Shown here one piece after another: positions 11,442 through 23,016 of a DNA stretch of 64,000 nt. The DNA is from Azolla pinnata. Taxonomy: Eukaryota > Streptophyta > Polypodiopsida > Salviniales > Salviniaceae. Where the stretch lies: positions 30,359-94,358 of the forward strand of contig JBBBWG010028865.1 of the NCBI GenBank assembly GCA_037176905.1, given 5' to 3'. Each line of letters starts with the position of its first letter. Position 1 is the first letter of the stretch. The position numbers were made by a program, and so were the translations under genes. Under the pieces are notes generated by a model. The model was not told the DNA's origin and made no database searches. It saw only the letters and a list, made by a program, of their open reading frames with translations.

Positions 11442-12079
11442 AAAAGGCTATGATGTACAGTAGTAGAGGAATGACAAGAAGAGTTGAAAGGAGGAGTTAC
11501 CATAGTGGCAAAAGTCAATGCGAAATGACAAGAACATACAGCAAGAAAAGTAAGAGAAGAGCAGAAATGGCTTCCAATTCAAGCGACAAATCATAAAAAC
11601 TAGCTCATTTGGAGATGTTGAGAACCAAATCCTGAACAGCAGGCATTCTTTGGAGAAGGAATGCTGTACTAATGGACAGATTAGCACACATCATCACGCC
11701 GCATCTCATCACATCTCATCCTCGCTCATCACACGCATACCTTGAGAGTGCTTCTAAGTAAGGTGGATGCGGCAAGCGCAGAGGAGGGTGGTTCATGGAG
11801 TGCTCGCTTCCATCCCCATGGAGAAACCCAAATCATTCTCCCACGACACGGGAAGGCAGAGATCATCATTCATTCCTTTTCTTCGTCTTCCTCTTCTTGT
11901 TCTTGCACATCTTCTTCTTTCTTCTTCTTCTTCTTCTTCTTCTTCTTCTTCTTCTTCCTTCTTCTTCTTCCCACCACTGTGTGTTGGCATCGCTCTCATG
12001 CTCCCAAAGCTTTCTTCACAGCCCATATCTGAGATCTCCACCATAGCCGCATCGCTGTTAGATCTGTTGGAGATGAAGC

Positions 12080-12257
12080 ACATGCATGCATGCATAGATC
12101 TGTGGAGATGAAGCACATGCATGCATGCATGCATGCATACATGTGTGTGTGTGTGTGTGCATCCATGCATGCATTCATGTTCCTGGCCCAGATCATGCCA
12201 ATGGATGTGGCCCAGATCATGCCAATGGATGTGGCCCAGATAATGCCAATGGATGTA
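12080..12257. repeat. ATGC palindromic repeat and 24-bp triplicate
   Basis: A block with 'gagatgaagcacatgcatgc' occurs twice (about 12070 and 12106), followed by a GTGTGT run. From 12184 the unit 'cccagatcatgccaatgg' plus 'atgtgg' is repeated three times with one substitution. Confidence 0.75.
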
Positions 12258-12879
12258 TAGACACGGAACTCATCGAGATCTTTGCCGGTAACAAGGAATC
12301 GCGTGTTTCGCTCCGAGGCAGATTTCGTCAGCGGAAGCGTTATACATCGAAAGGGGCTGTAGGCGTGAATGCGGTGTGCATGGCGATGCATCCGAGCCTC
12401 CGAACAGAAAAACGCATATCATCTGCGACAGATGCAGATGCAGATTGCAGAGGCAAGAGGCCAAAGGCAGCTGACAGCTGTTGCATGCGACGATCGGGCA
12501 GTTAACAGCAACTGGGTCCGAAACCCTATCCCGGGAGTGAATGCGGCCGGGGGAGGGAACCTTATCCTCCAGCGGCTTCCGATTCTCTGGAATCTGGATC
12601 TCCCTCTGTCCACAAGGCCGCGTACGGAAAGAGGACTTATGGGGGCCGAAAAGGGGCAATCGCGCCGATGTATGTATCTGTTCAGAAAAAAACCCCCTCC
12701 CAAAGCATCGATGGAAAGGAATCGGATCCTCGGAAGACAGATGTCGCTCGCCGGACAAAGAATTGGGCAGTCGGAGCCCATCCGCATCGTTTGTTTACGT
12801 CCTCCGTTGCAGAAACGCACGCAGGAACGATTCGCATTCGGTCGGGGTTCTGTTACTCCTCCGCAAACACAACCATCGA

Positions 12880-13335
12880 CGCTAGCTTTGGATCCCGAAG
12901 CTCGAGTCGGGGCCGTAGTTCTAGCCCGAGCTTCGGCTCGAGCCCTAGTTTTGGCCTAAGCTTCAGTTGGAGCCCGAGTTCTGGCCTAAGCTTCAGCTAG
13001 AGCCCCAATTCTGGCCTAAGCTTCGGCTTGAGCCCCAGTTTCTGGCCTTAATTCTGGCCTTAGCTTCAACTGGAGCTCCAGTTCTAGCCTAAGCTTCGGC
13101 TTGAGCCCCAATTTTGGCCTTAAGCTTCGGCTTGAGCCCCAATTCTGGCCTTAGCTTCGGCTTGAGCCCCAATTCTAGCCTCAGCTTTGGTTTGAGCCCC
13201 AGTTCTGGCCTCAGCTTCGGTTTGAGCCCCAGTTCTGGCCTCAGCTTCGGTTTGAGCCCCAATTCTGGCCTCAGCTTCAGTTTGAGCCTAAGCTTCTGCG
13301 TAAGCCCCAACTCTGGCCTAAGCTTGAGCTCGAGT
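12880..13335 (+). repeat. 30-bp minisatellite with open frame (SPSSGLSFGL-type decapeptide)
   Basis: About 15 units of 30 bp such as 'agcttcggcttgagccccaa' followed by 'ttctggcctt'. Because 30 is a multiple of three, frames stay open and read (L-S-F-G-L-S-P-x-S-G)n, for example from 13114 to 13395. No start context, conserved flank or known domain supports translation, so it is listed as a repeat. Array edges are more diverged than the centre (13140-13290), typical of a minisatellite. Confidence 0.85.
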
Positions 13336-13504
13336 TCGAGCCCGAATCCGAACTCGGAACTTGAGCAGATGAGCGCGATCGAATCGGTGAGTTAGCGACA
13401 TAATGCCAGAACCAATTATGGAGCACTATCTAACTAGCCACCTCTAATAATGAAGCCTTCCTTGGGCCTTAAGATTCCCCCTTCTCATTTTTAAGCTGCA
13501 AAGA

Positions 13505-13507
13505 ACA

Positions 13508-13547
<40 letters not shown>

Positions 13548-13790
13548 GAGAAGAAGAAGAAGACAAGAAGAAGAAGAAAGAAGAAGAAGAAAGAAAGAAA
13601 GAAAGAAGAAGAAGAAGAAGAAGAAGAAGAAAGAATCAATCCCACACTCTGCTGCTGCTGCTGCTGCTGCTCTCCGTGGATTCTACGCCATTTCCCTGTG
13701 CTGCTGCTGCTGCTGCGGGCCTTCTTCTTCTTCCTCTTCTTCTTCTGCTTCTTCTTCTTCTTCTTCTTCTTCTTCTTCCTCTCCGTGTTC
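13505..13790. repeat. GAAA/GAA, CTG and CTT microsatellites
   Basis: A near-perfect GAAA run at about 13509-13547, GAAGAA tracts to 13632, two short CTG runs (13650-13672, 13700-13717) and a CTT tract (13724-13778). Confidence 0.85.
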
Positions 13791-13974
13791 CACTGCTGAA
13801 TCGCATTCGCTCCAAGAGCTCCAGAAAAGCCCTCCCATCGGGGGGCGGGGGGGGGGGGCAAGAATCTTCTCCGGATGCTGCGAGAATGAGCTTCTGCTCG
13901 GCGGTTATTGCATGTGTAGCTCGAGAGGGGCGTAGCAAGAACGCCGGGCCCTGTGTGAAGCAGAAAAGAAAAGC

Positions 13975-14330
13975 AGCGCGATCCATCCGGTTGCTGTTTG
14001 TGGTTGTGTGTCGCAACAGAACGGAGCTTTGGCTTTGCGCGAATGCAAAAGAGGGCGTTTTTCCTTCCCGGGTTCCGATGATGGCTTCTCCGTCGTAGAG
14101 CATTCCGAGCTAGAAAGAACCTCCTGCATAGAAAAGAAAGGAGAAAGCAGAGAGAGATCCTTTGCTGTTTGTGGTTGTTGGAGAACAGAACAGGGTTTGG
14201 CTTCTGTGTGGATGCAAAAACAAGGCGTTTTTCTGCGCAGGTTCCGATGATGGGTTCTCTGTCATAAAGCATTACAAGCAGAAAGAGCTGAGCTGAGAAT
14301 GAAACCTGCATCGAAAAGCAGGGAGATGTG
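13975..14330. repeat. Tandem duplication of about 175 bp upstream of the MYB-CC gene
   Basis: The first copy (about 13975-14150) and second (about 14150-14330) share in order 'gttgctgtttgtggttgt', 'aacagaac', 'tttggctt', 'gatgcaaaa/aatgcaaaa', 'ggcgtttttc', 'ggttccgatgatgg', 'ttctc.gtc.ta.agcatt' and 'cctgcat.gaaaag'. It ends about 40 bp before the start codon and so probably lies in the promoter or 5' leader. Confidence 0.75.
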
Positions 14331-14368
14331 AAGGCAGATCCTCGGGGCAAAGCATCGAAAGTCTTCAG

Positions 14369-16861
14369 ATGTCGAATCCAACATTGTCGTCATCAACATC
14401 GTCGTCGCTGTCGTCGTCGTCATCATCATCATCATCATCACCATCATTGACATCCTCATCTTCTTCGTTCCGCTCGATGGCATTCAGTCCTTCTGCGCCG
14501 TTTGTTCTCTCGGATTGCGCTTCCTCACAATCGCAGCTCTACCAATCCCAGACGGTATCAAATCGCAGCATTCATTTGAAGCAGGGTAGTATGCGTGAGC
14601 AATACAACCTGCCACAAATCAAGCAGCATCACCATCCGCATCTGCATCGAATGCAACATGCTAATCCGCAACTTCAACATCTACATCTACATCAACCACC
14701 ACAGCATGCACATCCACCTCAGGATCAAGACCAACATCTGAGTCCACATCAGCATCATACTCAGCATCAGCAAGCAAGCAATGAATGCATCCAGCCTTCA
14801 TCGTTTGCTACTCACTTGCATCAACAGCAGCAGCAGCAGCAGCAGATGCCCATGGATCTCCAAGAGCTTCTAGACTTTGCCCAGGCTTCTTCGCAGGGGC
14901 TGTCATATTCTGGACCGACCGACAATGTCTCTCTCCCGCTCAATGCTCAGAGAGAGCAGCCGAACTTCGATTGGCGCGAGCTGGACCGATTGGCTGATGA
15001 TGGTGATGATGATGATAATGACGGTGATGAAGCTCACATCGCTTCGTGGGCACAGATGCTCATTCCTACCACAATCAAAGACCCCCTTCCAAAGCCTCCA
15101 AATGTAAGTATTTGAAGATTTCTAATCAAATCTAATCCAGCGTAGGATGAAAATTTCTAATCTAATCTAATCTAACATCGTCCTATCTCTAGACATCATT
15201 TTCAATTTTACGTGTCTTTTATGCTTTTCCAAGGCTCTTTGTTTCTTGTTTTATCTGTGCTCACTAGCTCAAGGAGAAGGCCGCGGTGATTCCGAGTGAG
15301 ATGATACAAACAACTGCATCGGTCTCCGGAAGCTCGGTGCATGTAGGTATTGCCAGCCCTAAGCAACGTTTGCGATTGCGGTGGACGCAAGAGCTCCATA
15401 AGCTATTTGGAGAGGCAGTGAAGGAGCTCGGTGGTGCAGAAAGTGAGAATTTACAGCTTTTGTTTGCTGCTCTAGCATCACAGGTGTGAAAAATGTACTG
15501 AACAATTTGTTCTTCGTTCAGAGGCAACCCCAAAATGCGTGCTCAAGTTGATGAACATTCCCGGGCTACAACTGTCTCATGTCAAAAGCCATTTGCAGGT
15601 TAGGAATCTGTGCTTGGTATTATAAGTGTGTATGTAGATATTATAAGTTCAAGAAAAGTTCTTTGGGGATCATGGTGTTGCTTCATTCTCTGCAAAGAAA
15701 GCTCAGAATATTATGTTATGCAGAAATATCGGATGACTCGAGACATGCCAGGAGCACATGGAGGTAAGCCTCCTTAAAACTCATAACATAAGAAATGTTA
15801 TTGCCTACACTCGCAGAAAAAAAGCATGTGTGTCTGGATGGTGCATGCACTCTTAAGTAAATGGGGTTTCAGAGAATGATTGTCAGTGCTTTGTATATAT
15901 TTGTATTTGTAGATGTTCTCAAACTTCTGTAGAAAGGTTTAATCAGTATAACCCTGCATATGCATTAGAGGAAACTTAGAAAGAAAGAAAGAAAGAAAGA
16001 AAGAAAAATATATTAATGTCTTCTAAGACCAAAATTGGTTCATGAGACAAAAGATACAACAGTACCCAATCATCCAAAGTATAAAGATTGAAAAACAGAG
16101 AGAGAAAGAGTGTCTGGGTTGAGTAAAGAGGCGTTGGTGAATCTATCCACGTAAACTTATAAATAATTTGGATGAAAAAGGATTATGCATCTCTTGATTA
16201 AACGTAATCCATACTCTGTTCTTTGCGTGAAACTCCTCATCGATGAAATGCAGATGAGCTTGCTAGGAGAAGGGGTTCTTGTAGCTCCATGGAAGCCATC
16301 ACGATGCCCGATGGATCAATGTATGCTCCCCTCCCTCGTTTATGAATCATGGTTATGCAAAACCGTTCATTTTCACTGTTACAAATAAGAAGCAAAAGAA
16401 AGAAAGAACAGAAAATGGCAAGCAAAATTTCATGTAGCTTGACTTCACTAACTATTTTGCATGTTCCTTTTTGAACCAGGACACTGCAGATGACCGAAGC
16501 CCTCCAGTTACAGATGGAGATGCAGAAGCAGCTCCACGAGCAGCTAGAGGTACACTAAAAAAGTTCATCTCAATCAGAATACTAACAGTAAAAACAGAAA
16601 TCGGAATGAAGAAGGATCAGTAAAAAAAATTAAATAAATTGTTCGCAAAAGAAAAAAAACAAAACCAGAAACCAAAAACAAAAACTGTAGGTGCAAAGGA
16701 AGTTACAGATCCGGATTGAGGAGCAGGGGAAGCATCTCCAGCACATGCTTCAGGAGCAAGCTCAAGCACAGCAACAACAATGGCAGCAGCAGCAGCAACA
16801 ACAACAACAACGACAACAACAACAAGAAAAAACGAACAAAAGGGAAGAGGAGGAAGACTGA
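14369..16861 (+). CDS. MYB-CC (GARP, PHR/PHL-type) transcription factor
   Basis: A nuclear DNA-binding regulator of the family that includes the phosphate-starvation regulator PHR1. Seven exons join in phase: 14369-15103, 15268-15442, 15522-15598, 15724-15763, 16254-16320, 16480-16549, 16691-16861 (444 aa). Residues 1-245 are disordered, with S, H and Q runs. The single Myb/GARP domain spans exons 2-4: 'KQRLRLRWTQELHKLFGEAV', 'ATPKCVLKLMNIPGLQLSHV', 'KSHLQKYRMTRDMPG'. The MYB-CC coiled coil follows in exons 6-7, with the diagnostic 'LHEQLE' at residues 383-388 and 'VQRKLQIRIEEQGKHLQ', then a glutamine-rich tail. The weakest call is the 67-bp exon 5, chosen because it alone restores phase and gives 'DGSMTLQMTEAL', as in relatives. 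'SHV' and 'MTRDMPG' differ from the common YHVKSHLQKYR form. Confidence 0.92.
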
Positions 16862-17511
16862 TGTTTGCTAACAATCACCCAAACGGATTACATGTGCTCC
16901 ATTATACCATCCGCATCCCCTACACACATGCATTACATGTACGTTTCTTTTCTACCTATATATTCAAGAAGTAGCTTGCTATCAGCATTCATGAGAGCCT
17001 GTTTTACATTGTGGCGTTTGAGACCTAAAGTTGACGCCATTTCCATCGTTGGTCGATGCGCATTGGAAGCTTTCCAGTTAAAGGCTGATCATCTGGGACT
17101 AGATTCAGAATCTCACCATTCATCACCTCGCCCATTCTTCTCTCATCTCCATTCTCCCGAATTCGGAGTGCTTCCGTTTGATTTTCTCGCGTTTCTATTT
17201 AAGCTTTCATAGGCGGGTATGCATCCCAACACAGCTTCAATTTCCAGTGTATCAAATTTCCTTCGGATGCATTGCGCCCACCTAGATATGGTAACCTCTC
17301 TTTTTGAAAGCTTTGTTGTAATATCAGGTCAAGAAGCACAGAGTATGATATGACAGGAACAATCTATGCAAATAAGCATATGGTAGGTGTTGTACATATA
17401 TGTACATTGTGTTCATAGACAGTTCAGTTCAATCAGCAAGTCAAGTGTAAGAAATTTGATGAATCTGTCAATATATGTTAGCACAGAGTCTCTTAAATCT
17501 TCTAGAAACAA

Positions 17512-17605
17512 TGTCATATTTTTGTGAGTGTGTAGTTGAATTCCTCAACAGCAAGGCATATTTTTGTGAGTATTGTAGTTGAATTCCTCAACAGCAAGGC
17601 ATATA
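17512..17605. repeat. 47-bp tandem duplication
   Basis: 'catatttttgtgag' followed by 'tagttgaattcctcaacagc' and 'aaggcata' occurs twice in direct succession with a small indel. Confidence 0.8.
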
Positions 17606-19888
17606 TGTCATCATTCAGTCAATAAAAATATCTGTGGCAGTCTTGAAGACCTCAAACCATTTTGTTGGCATTGAAGCCTTTTGTAAAAGCTCATGAATGC
17701 TTATGCCTATATTCTTTCTGGAGCGATTTGAAGCTCCTTTCATCCCCCATATCTTTATTTATGACAGACATTCAGGTATATACCTATGCGAGGCACATCA
17801 GGCGATTTGATTGTAAGGTATATCTGTTATATCTAATTTGGAAGGTTGCTCAATTTCATCTGTTCTTAACACCGATTTCATCGTAATTGAGCAATTGTTA
17901 GAAAATGTGAATCAGCAAACATCATGGGAAGCAAAATTACTTGGGTTGAAATCTGTTTCCAGATGCGATTGCAAAGGAAGTTGATGAAGAAACTGGTGGG
18001 ACGACTTCTTTTACGATTCCGTTTTTCCCCAATTGCAGCTTACCAAGTAGCTCGCATAATGCAAGGGCACCTGGAAACAAGTTGCTTCTTCAATGGTGGA
18101 AGAAGATGATGCGACCGACCGAAACGATGGATATGGTGAATAAAATCGGTCTGGAAATGTATGATATCGTCGAATGATGAGCGATCGTGGTGGGGATAAT
18201 CCTGCGGAGAAGTAGTACCATTCCCCCATTTTGGAAAAAGGCGTTTTGGTTCCGATTCGTCGGAAAGACGAGAGACCATATCGGAGATCCTATTCCCGAT
18301 GATGCGATGACGCCGAAAGATTCCTTCTCGTCCAACGAATTCTCTCTCGATCCCCATCTTGGTGATGCTGGCAGACAGAGATTTTGAGGCCCACCACAAC
18401 TCTAGTATAGTATGGCTATGGTGTCCAATGTAGAGCTCTGAATCTCCGAGGTTCTTCCATACAGATCGAGCTGATGCGCCTCTTAACCATGGCATTCAGA
18501 AGGTGCATTCTGCGCCAGAAATCTCCAAAACTGCTCTCTCGAATCTGCGTTACCGCTCGTTCGATGCCCGATGATGTTGTAACCGCCGTTCTTACGAATT
18601 CCACTGCCTTCCGATTCCGGAGGAACCTTCAGGCAAACTCCATTTCCTCCTCGTGCAGAGCTGTTCCATTGCTGTTGTGACACCATCCTCTAGACCGGTG
18701 GTAGGGGATCCTATCACATCCTTAGGAATCTAAAGACCACTGGATGTGTTTAATGTGCTTACAAACCAAGTGACACAATGGTCTCTCCTCATTTTTGTCA
18801 GCTAGCTGATCTCTTAAACAATATAAATTGCCATAAAAGACAAATCCTTTCAGCTTCATCGTATGCTTCCGCATCCCCTTGGTGGGCATCAAATAGAAAT
18901 GCATTACGCATTTGTCATGTAAAACATAATCCCCAATGCATAAGTAATTCAGGATAAAGTGAGATTGTGGTGCTAATCTTTCCCAAACCAATAGTGAAAA
19001 TACCCACTTGAAAGGTGACCTTATTACAACCCCTTCAAATTGACATCCAGATTGCATTCTAAGGTACATATGGGTATGTGGTACAACTGGAGCTTGAAAA
19101 ACGATCTCTTATTTGATGTATACATGTAAACAACTAAGATAACAAAAGAATTGATTTGACAGTTTCCACAATTATGTTCTCCAAACTTGGTCTCAAAGGA
19201 GTCGGATTTATTAGAGGACCTTGGCTTGTAATTTTGAAGTAATTTCATCCATAGTGATGATGTAGTTTCATGCATTAAAAAAGAAAAGAAAAAAACTTAT
19301 CCACACTGTTTTGAAGGATCTAGGAATGATTTTTGAATCTGATTTGATGTTAAGCATCTGAGATACCTGAAAAAGAATCTCAAAGGAGAGCATTTATTGC
19401 ACAAAGAAACCTTATCCACAATGTCTGGAGGGTGGGGGGGAATCTAGGGAACAGGATCTTTGTCGAGGTCCTAATTAATTCTACATATTTGTTATTTTTC
19501 TTATTGCTGCTTGTTACAATGCATCATATGCATAAATATAAATACAATTATATTTTAATATTGATATATATGTGCATATCAGAAAAAACAAAAAAAGAGG
19601 AGCGGAAATAAAATAGGAAAAAGCAAGCCAAGCAAAATATCTCCTGCCTCTCCCGCCACGTGGCCGCCACGTGTCCGCCACGTCAGCGCGCGCTTTGCTC
19701 TCTTTTTCCTTTTCCCGCCTTTTTTCCCCATGCGTTCCCGCGGTTTTTCTTCCCGGGAAAAAAAAGAAAGGCGAAAGTAAAAGTGCATTAACGCAAAAAA
19801 GAGAGAAATAAAAAAAAGGGAGGACCGCGAACAAAAAAGCAGAGCAGAAAAAACGCAGAGCAAATATATACATAAAATAAATAAATAA

Positions 19889-19948
19889 ATAAATAATATA
19901 TATATATATATATTTGAGAGCTAGGGTTTTGTGGGGAAACCCTAAAAA
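19889..19948 (+). promoter_or_regulatory. Core promoter of the PLATZ gene: TA-rich box and telo-box
   Basis: A (TA)n run at 19895-19913 follows AAATA repeats and lies about 110 bp before the ATG at 20020. At 19937-19948 'aaaccctaaaaa' matches the plant telo-box AAACCCTAA in the sense direction. The order TA-box, telo-box, pyrimidine-rich leader, ATG is promoter-like; the transcription start is inferred, not seen. Confidence 0.55.
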
Positions 19949-20019
19949 TACAGTTTCCGTCTTCTTCTTCCCCGCACCTGCAAATTCTGCTCTCCTTCCG
20001 ATGCACAGCGCCAGACGCC

Positions 20020-21009
20020 ATGGATTCTGCAGACGAAGCTTCTCCTCCTCCTCCTCCTCCTCCTCCTCCTCCTGCTTCTCCTTCTGATTCGGCTTCTGCT
20101 TCTGCTTCTGCTTCTGCTTCGGCTTCGGCTTCCGCTTCTTCCGCTTCTGGATCGCTGCATCATCCGTCCGCAGCTGCAGCGCTTCACCCGCAGATCCTGC
20201 AGCCCGGGCTCCGCCATGCCTGCCTGCTTGCTGCCGCCGCCGCTCGCCTCGCGGCCAATGCTGTCCTCGCCGACGATGATGATGCTGTTGCTGGCGATGG
20301 CGGCGGCGCTGAAGCTTCCGGCCCTTGTTGTCGTCGTCCTCGTCGTCGCTCTTCTTCTTCTTCTTCTTCTTCTTCTTCTTCTTCTTTGCGGCGCTGCTGC
20401 TCGATGAGCGCTGCGGCCGATCATCCGCCGGCCGAGCACCGCGCCCGCGTTTGCACGCCGGGCTGCGATCTGCAGATGATGGTGGAATCGCGGCGGCGGC
20501 GGCGGCGCCTCCTCCTTGGCGGCGGCGGCGATGGCGCTGCTGCAGGCTGCAATCTTCCGCTGCAGGCCGCTGCTGGTGGCGACGGCGATGATGGCGATGG
20601 CAGCCTCCCTCCTGCGAAGAGACCCCGAACAGCAGACGATCAAGAAGACGAAGAAGACGACGACGAAGACGACGACGACGACGAAGAAGAAGGTGCAGCG
20701 CCACTGTCGTCGTCGTTGCAGGAGCGCCACAATTCGCCGCCGCAAAGCTGCTTTCGTGCAGGAGCGGCAGCAGCTCTAATGGAGGAGGAGGAGGAGGAGG
20801 ACGTGGAGCGCCTGCGCCTGCAGGAATCAGGGCAGGGATCGGCGAGGCGCCGCGAAGCAGAAGGCGATGGCGATGGATCCGAACGCAGCGGATCAAGCTC
20901 GAGAAGAATCACGGAAGAAAGGAGCGCCATCGATCAGAGATCAGAGCCGATGAGGATGACGGCGATGATGCTAACCTCTGCGGCTGCTGCGAACCATGGC
21001 GGCCATCAG

Positions 21010-21041
<32 letters not shown>

Positions 21042-23016
21042 CGGATATGCTCCTGCAGCAGGTTCAAGATCATCACGTGGTGGCGATGGCGGATTCGCTG
21101 AGGATCGATTCGATCAATACAGATCCGATCGAGACGAGGACGAGGGCGACGATGACGATGGCGATGGCGATGGCGATGGCGATGGCGATGGCGATCTGCA
21201 TCAAGCTCAGCATCACCATCACCACCACCATCCTCATCAACAACGCCAACATCAGCAACAAGAAGAAGCAGATCATCATCGCCTGAATGCTCTGCAGCAG
21301 CAGCAGCAACATCAACACCAACAAGAAGAAGCAGCAGCAGCTCATCATCATCAACGGCAGCTGCAACGAAAGCACACCGATTCATCATCGACAGATCCTC
21401 TTGCTCTGCAGCAGCGGCGGCGGCTGCAGATTCAGCACCACCATGGCGACATTGCCAATGCCGCTGCTCATGCGAGCCGATTGCAGATCCATGGCGAAGA
21501 TGTCGGCGATCGATCCGCTCAGCTCCAGATCAACATTAGCCATCGCCGCACCACTCAAGCTGCGCAGAATCGCAATCGGATGAGTACACAACCCCCGAAT
21601 TCGGATCGATCCGCTGAGCACCATCATCATCATCATCGGCCACAACAACCAGCGGATCGATCCGCAGAGCATCTTCATCGTCGTCGTCATCATCATCCAC
21701 AACCAGCGGATCGATCCGCTGATCATCATCATCCTCATCATCGGCAACAACCAGCGGATCGATCAACCGAGCACCATCATCGGCCACAACAACCAGCGGA
21801 TCGATCCGCTGAGCATCATCCTCATCATCGGCCACAACAACTGGTGGATCGATCCGCCGAGCACCATCATCGGCCACAACAACCAGCGGATCGATCAGCC
21901 GAGCACCATCCTCCTCCTCCTCCTCCTCCTCCTCATCATCATCATCGGCCACAACAAGCAGCTGCGACGATCGGATCCAGCACGCCATCGACTCCCGCCC
22001 CAGCATCGCGCGATCTCGGCGCAGCGAATCGCATCGGGAACACCACGAGCGGCGCATCGATCGATGTCAAGCAGAAGCAGCGATGCGGCGGCAGCGACAC
22101 ATCCCCGAGGAGCCATGTCGGCGGGCTCGACGACGACGCCTTACACGGGCCGCGGTGGTTGAAGGAGTTCATCCTAACCAACTACTTCAGCGGAAGCCCG
22201 TGCCCGATCCACAACAAATCCATCAAGTACTTCAAATGGGACTTTGCCAAGGGCTCCGGGAAGCTCTTCTGCATCAAATGCAGGCAAGGCTACAAGCCAT
22301 CTCCCTCCTCCATCTGCCTGCAGGTGAGGAGAGCCTCCAACCTCGACTCGATCCACAAGGAGGAGCTCACGCGCTACATCGACACTCGCGGGATCTTCAC
22401 CTTCATCATCAACGGCGAGAACATACACTACCTGCGCTCCACGTACCCCGTGAAGCCGCTCAAGGGAGCCCGCGCCTACTGCCTCGCCTGCTCCAGGGCC
22501 CTCAAGGAGAAGAGGGAAGATGAAGTGGTGTGCTCCATACAGTGCAAGCTCGATGCGCTTCGGCGCTCCATCATGCCTCCCCACCTTTCCAGGCTCGAGA
22601 TCCCCACCCCCTACATTGTCCACGGTACTAGTAGTAGTAGTCCTGCTGCTCCAGCCGGTGATGGTGATGGCGATGGTGATGGTGATGGTGATGGTGTTGG
22701 TGTTGGTGTTGGTGTTGGTGTTGGTGAAGCTGAAGCTGAAGATGAAGCTGAAGATGAAGATGAAGATGAAGATGGTGATGCAGATTGTGCTGATCTTGAG
22801 CACACTGCCATGCCCGTGCCCGATCTCGACGAGCAATGCCGCAGCTCCGACATGCTGCGCTTCCTTCGCGAGCACGGCATCGATGCGGGCCAGAAGAACT
22901 GCCTCCTCAAGCTCTACCTCAAGCTCGAGGGATTCGACGGTTCCTGCATCACCGACGATTGGATGCAGAACCTCCTCAAGAAGCTGGGATCCACAGGCAC
23001 GCAACGCAGCTCCTGA
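20020..23016 (+). CDS. PLATZ-domain protein with very long low-complexity N-terminus
   Basis: PLATZ proteins are plant-specific zinc-dependent DNA-binding regulators, usually 200-270 residues. This one is a single uninterrupted frame of 998 codons. Residues 1-700 are low complexity: P and S runs, then His/Gln/Asp runs and seven DRSAEH-type repeats (about 528-645). The PLATZ domain lies at about 709-845: 'HGPRWLKEFILTNYFSGSPC', C728-x2-H731, C751-x2-C754, 'RGIFTFIINGENIHYLRS', and C821-x2-C824-x13-C838-x3-C842. The usual middle ligands (CSLC and HKDH before QIRR) are missing; only C766 lies there. After a G/V/D/E-rich linker, residues about 935-990 ('LRFLREHGI', 'YLKLEGFDG', 'WMQNLLKKLG') may form a SAM-like helical domain. 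Family PLATZ genes usually have introns; this one shows none. Translation of the whole N-terminus is supported by the unbroken frame and by the TA-rich box just upstream of its ATG, not by homology. Confidence 0.82.
20040..21960. repeat. Triplet-repeat-rich coding segment of the PLATZ gene
   Basis: Dense CCT, TCTGCT, CTT, GAC, CAT and GATGGC runs, plus a CAT-rich minisatellite at 21604-21955 whose units contain 'gcggatcgatccgc' and encode RPQQPADRSAEHHH-like peptides. All units are multiples of three. Long antisense ORFs (19514-20896, 21536-22057) are by-products. Confidence 0.85.

Larger units (their letters stand above)
11442..14368. other. Repeat-rich intergenic region and leader of the MYB-CC gene
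   Basis: No protein family recognised. Contents in order: a CTT tract (11928-11958), TGCATGCA-type palindromic repeats (12080-12175), three copies of a 24-bp unit (12184-12257), unique GC-richer sequence (12260-12870), a 30-bp minisatellite (12880-13335), GAAA/GAA tracts (13505-13632), CTG and CTT runs (13650-13790), and a roughly 175-bp tandem duplication (13975-14330) just before the MYB-CC start codon. Confidence 0.6.
16862..20019. other. Intergenic between MYB-CC and PLATZ genes; no gene recognised
   Basis: Contains a 47-bp tandem duplication (about 17515-17605) and otherwise unique AT-rich DNA. Minus-strand frames of up to 151 codons at 18040-18495 show no recognisable domain and no family-like splice pattern. 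Near 17964-17986 'agatgcgattgcaaaggaag' resembles the start of MYB-CC exon 7, but the similarity is too short to call. From about 19620 GC content rises towards the PLATZ promoter. Confidence 0.5.

Noticed and set aside
17960-18000. Short similarity to MYB-CC exon 7 ('gattgcaaaggaagttgatg')
   Set aside because: Only about 20 bases match and the following codons do not continue the coiled-coil pattern.
18040-18495. 151-codon minus-strand frame
   Set aside because: No recognisable domain, repeats or splice partners; length is unremarkable for DNA of this composition.
19514-20896. 460-codon minus-strand frame opposite the PLATZ gene
   Set aside because: Composition is a mirror of the triplet repeats in the PLATZ coding strand; the plus strand carries a recognised domain and promoter elements.
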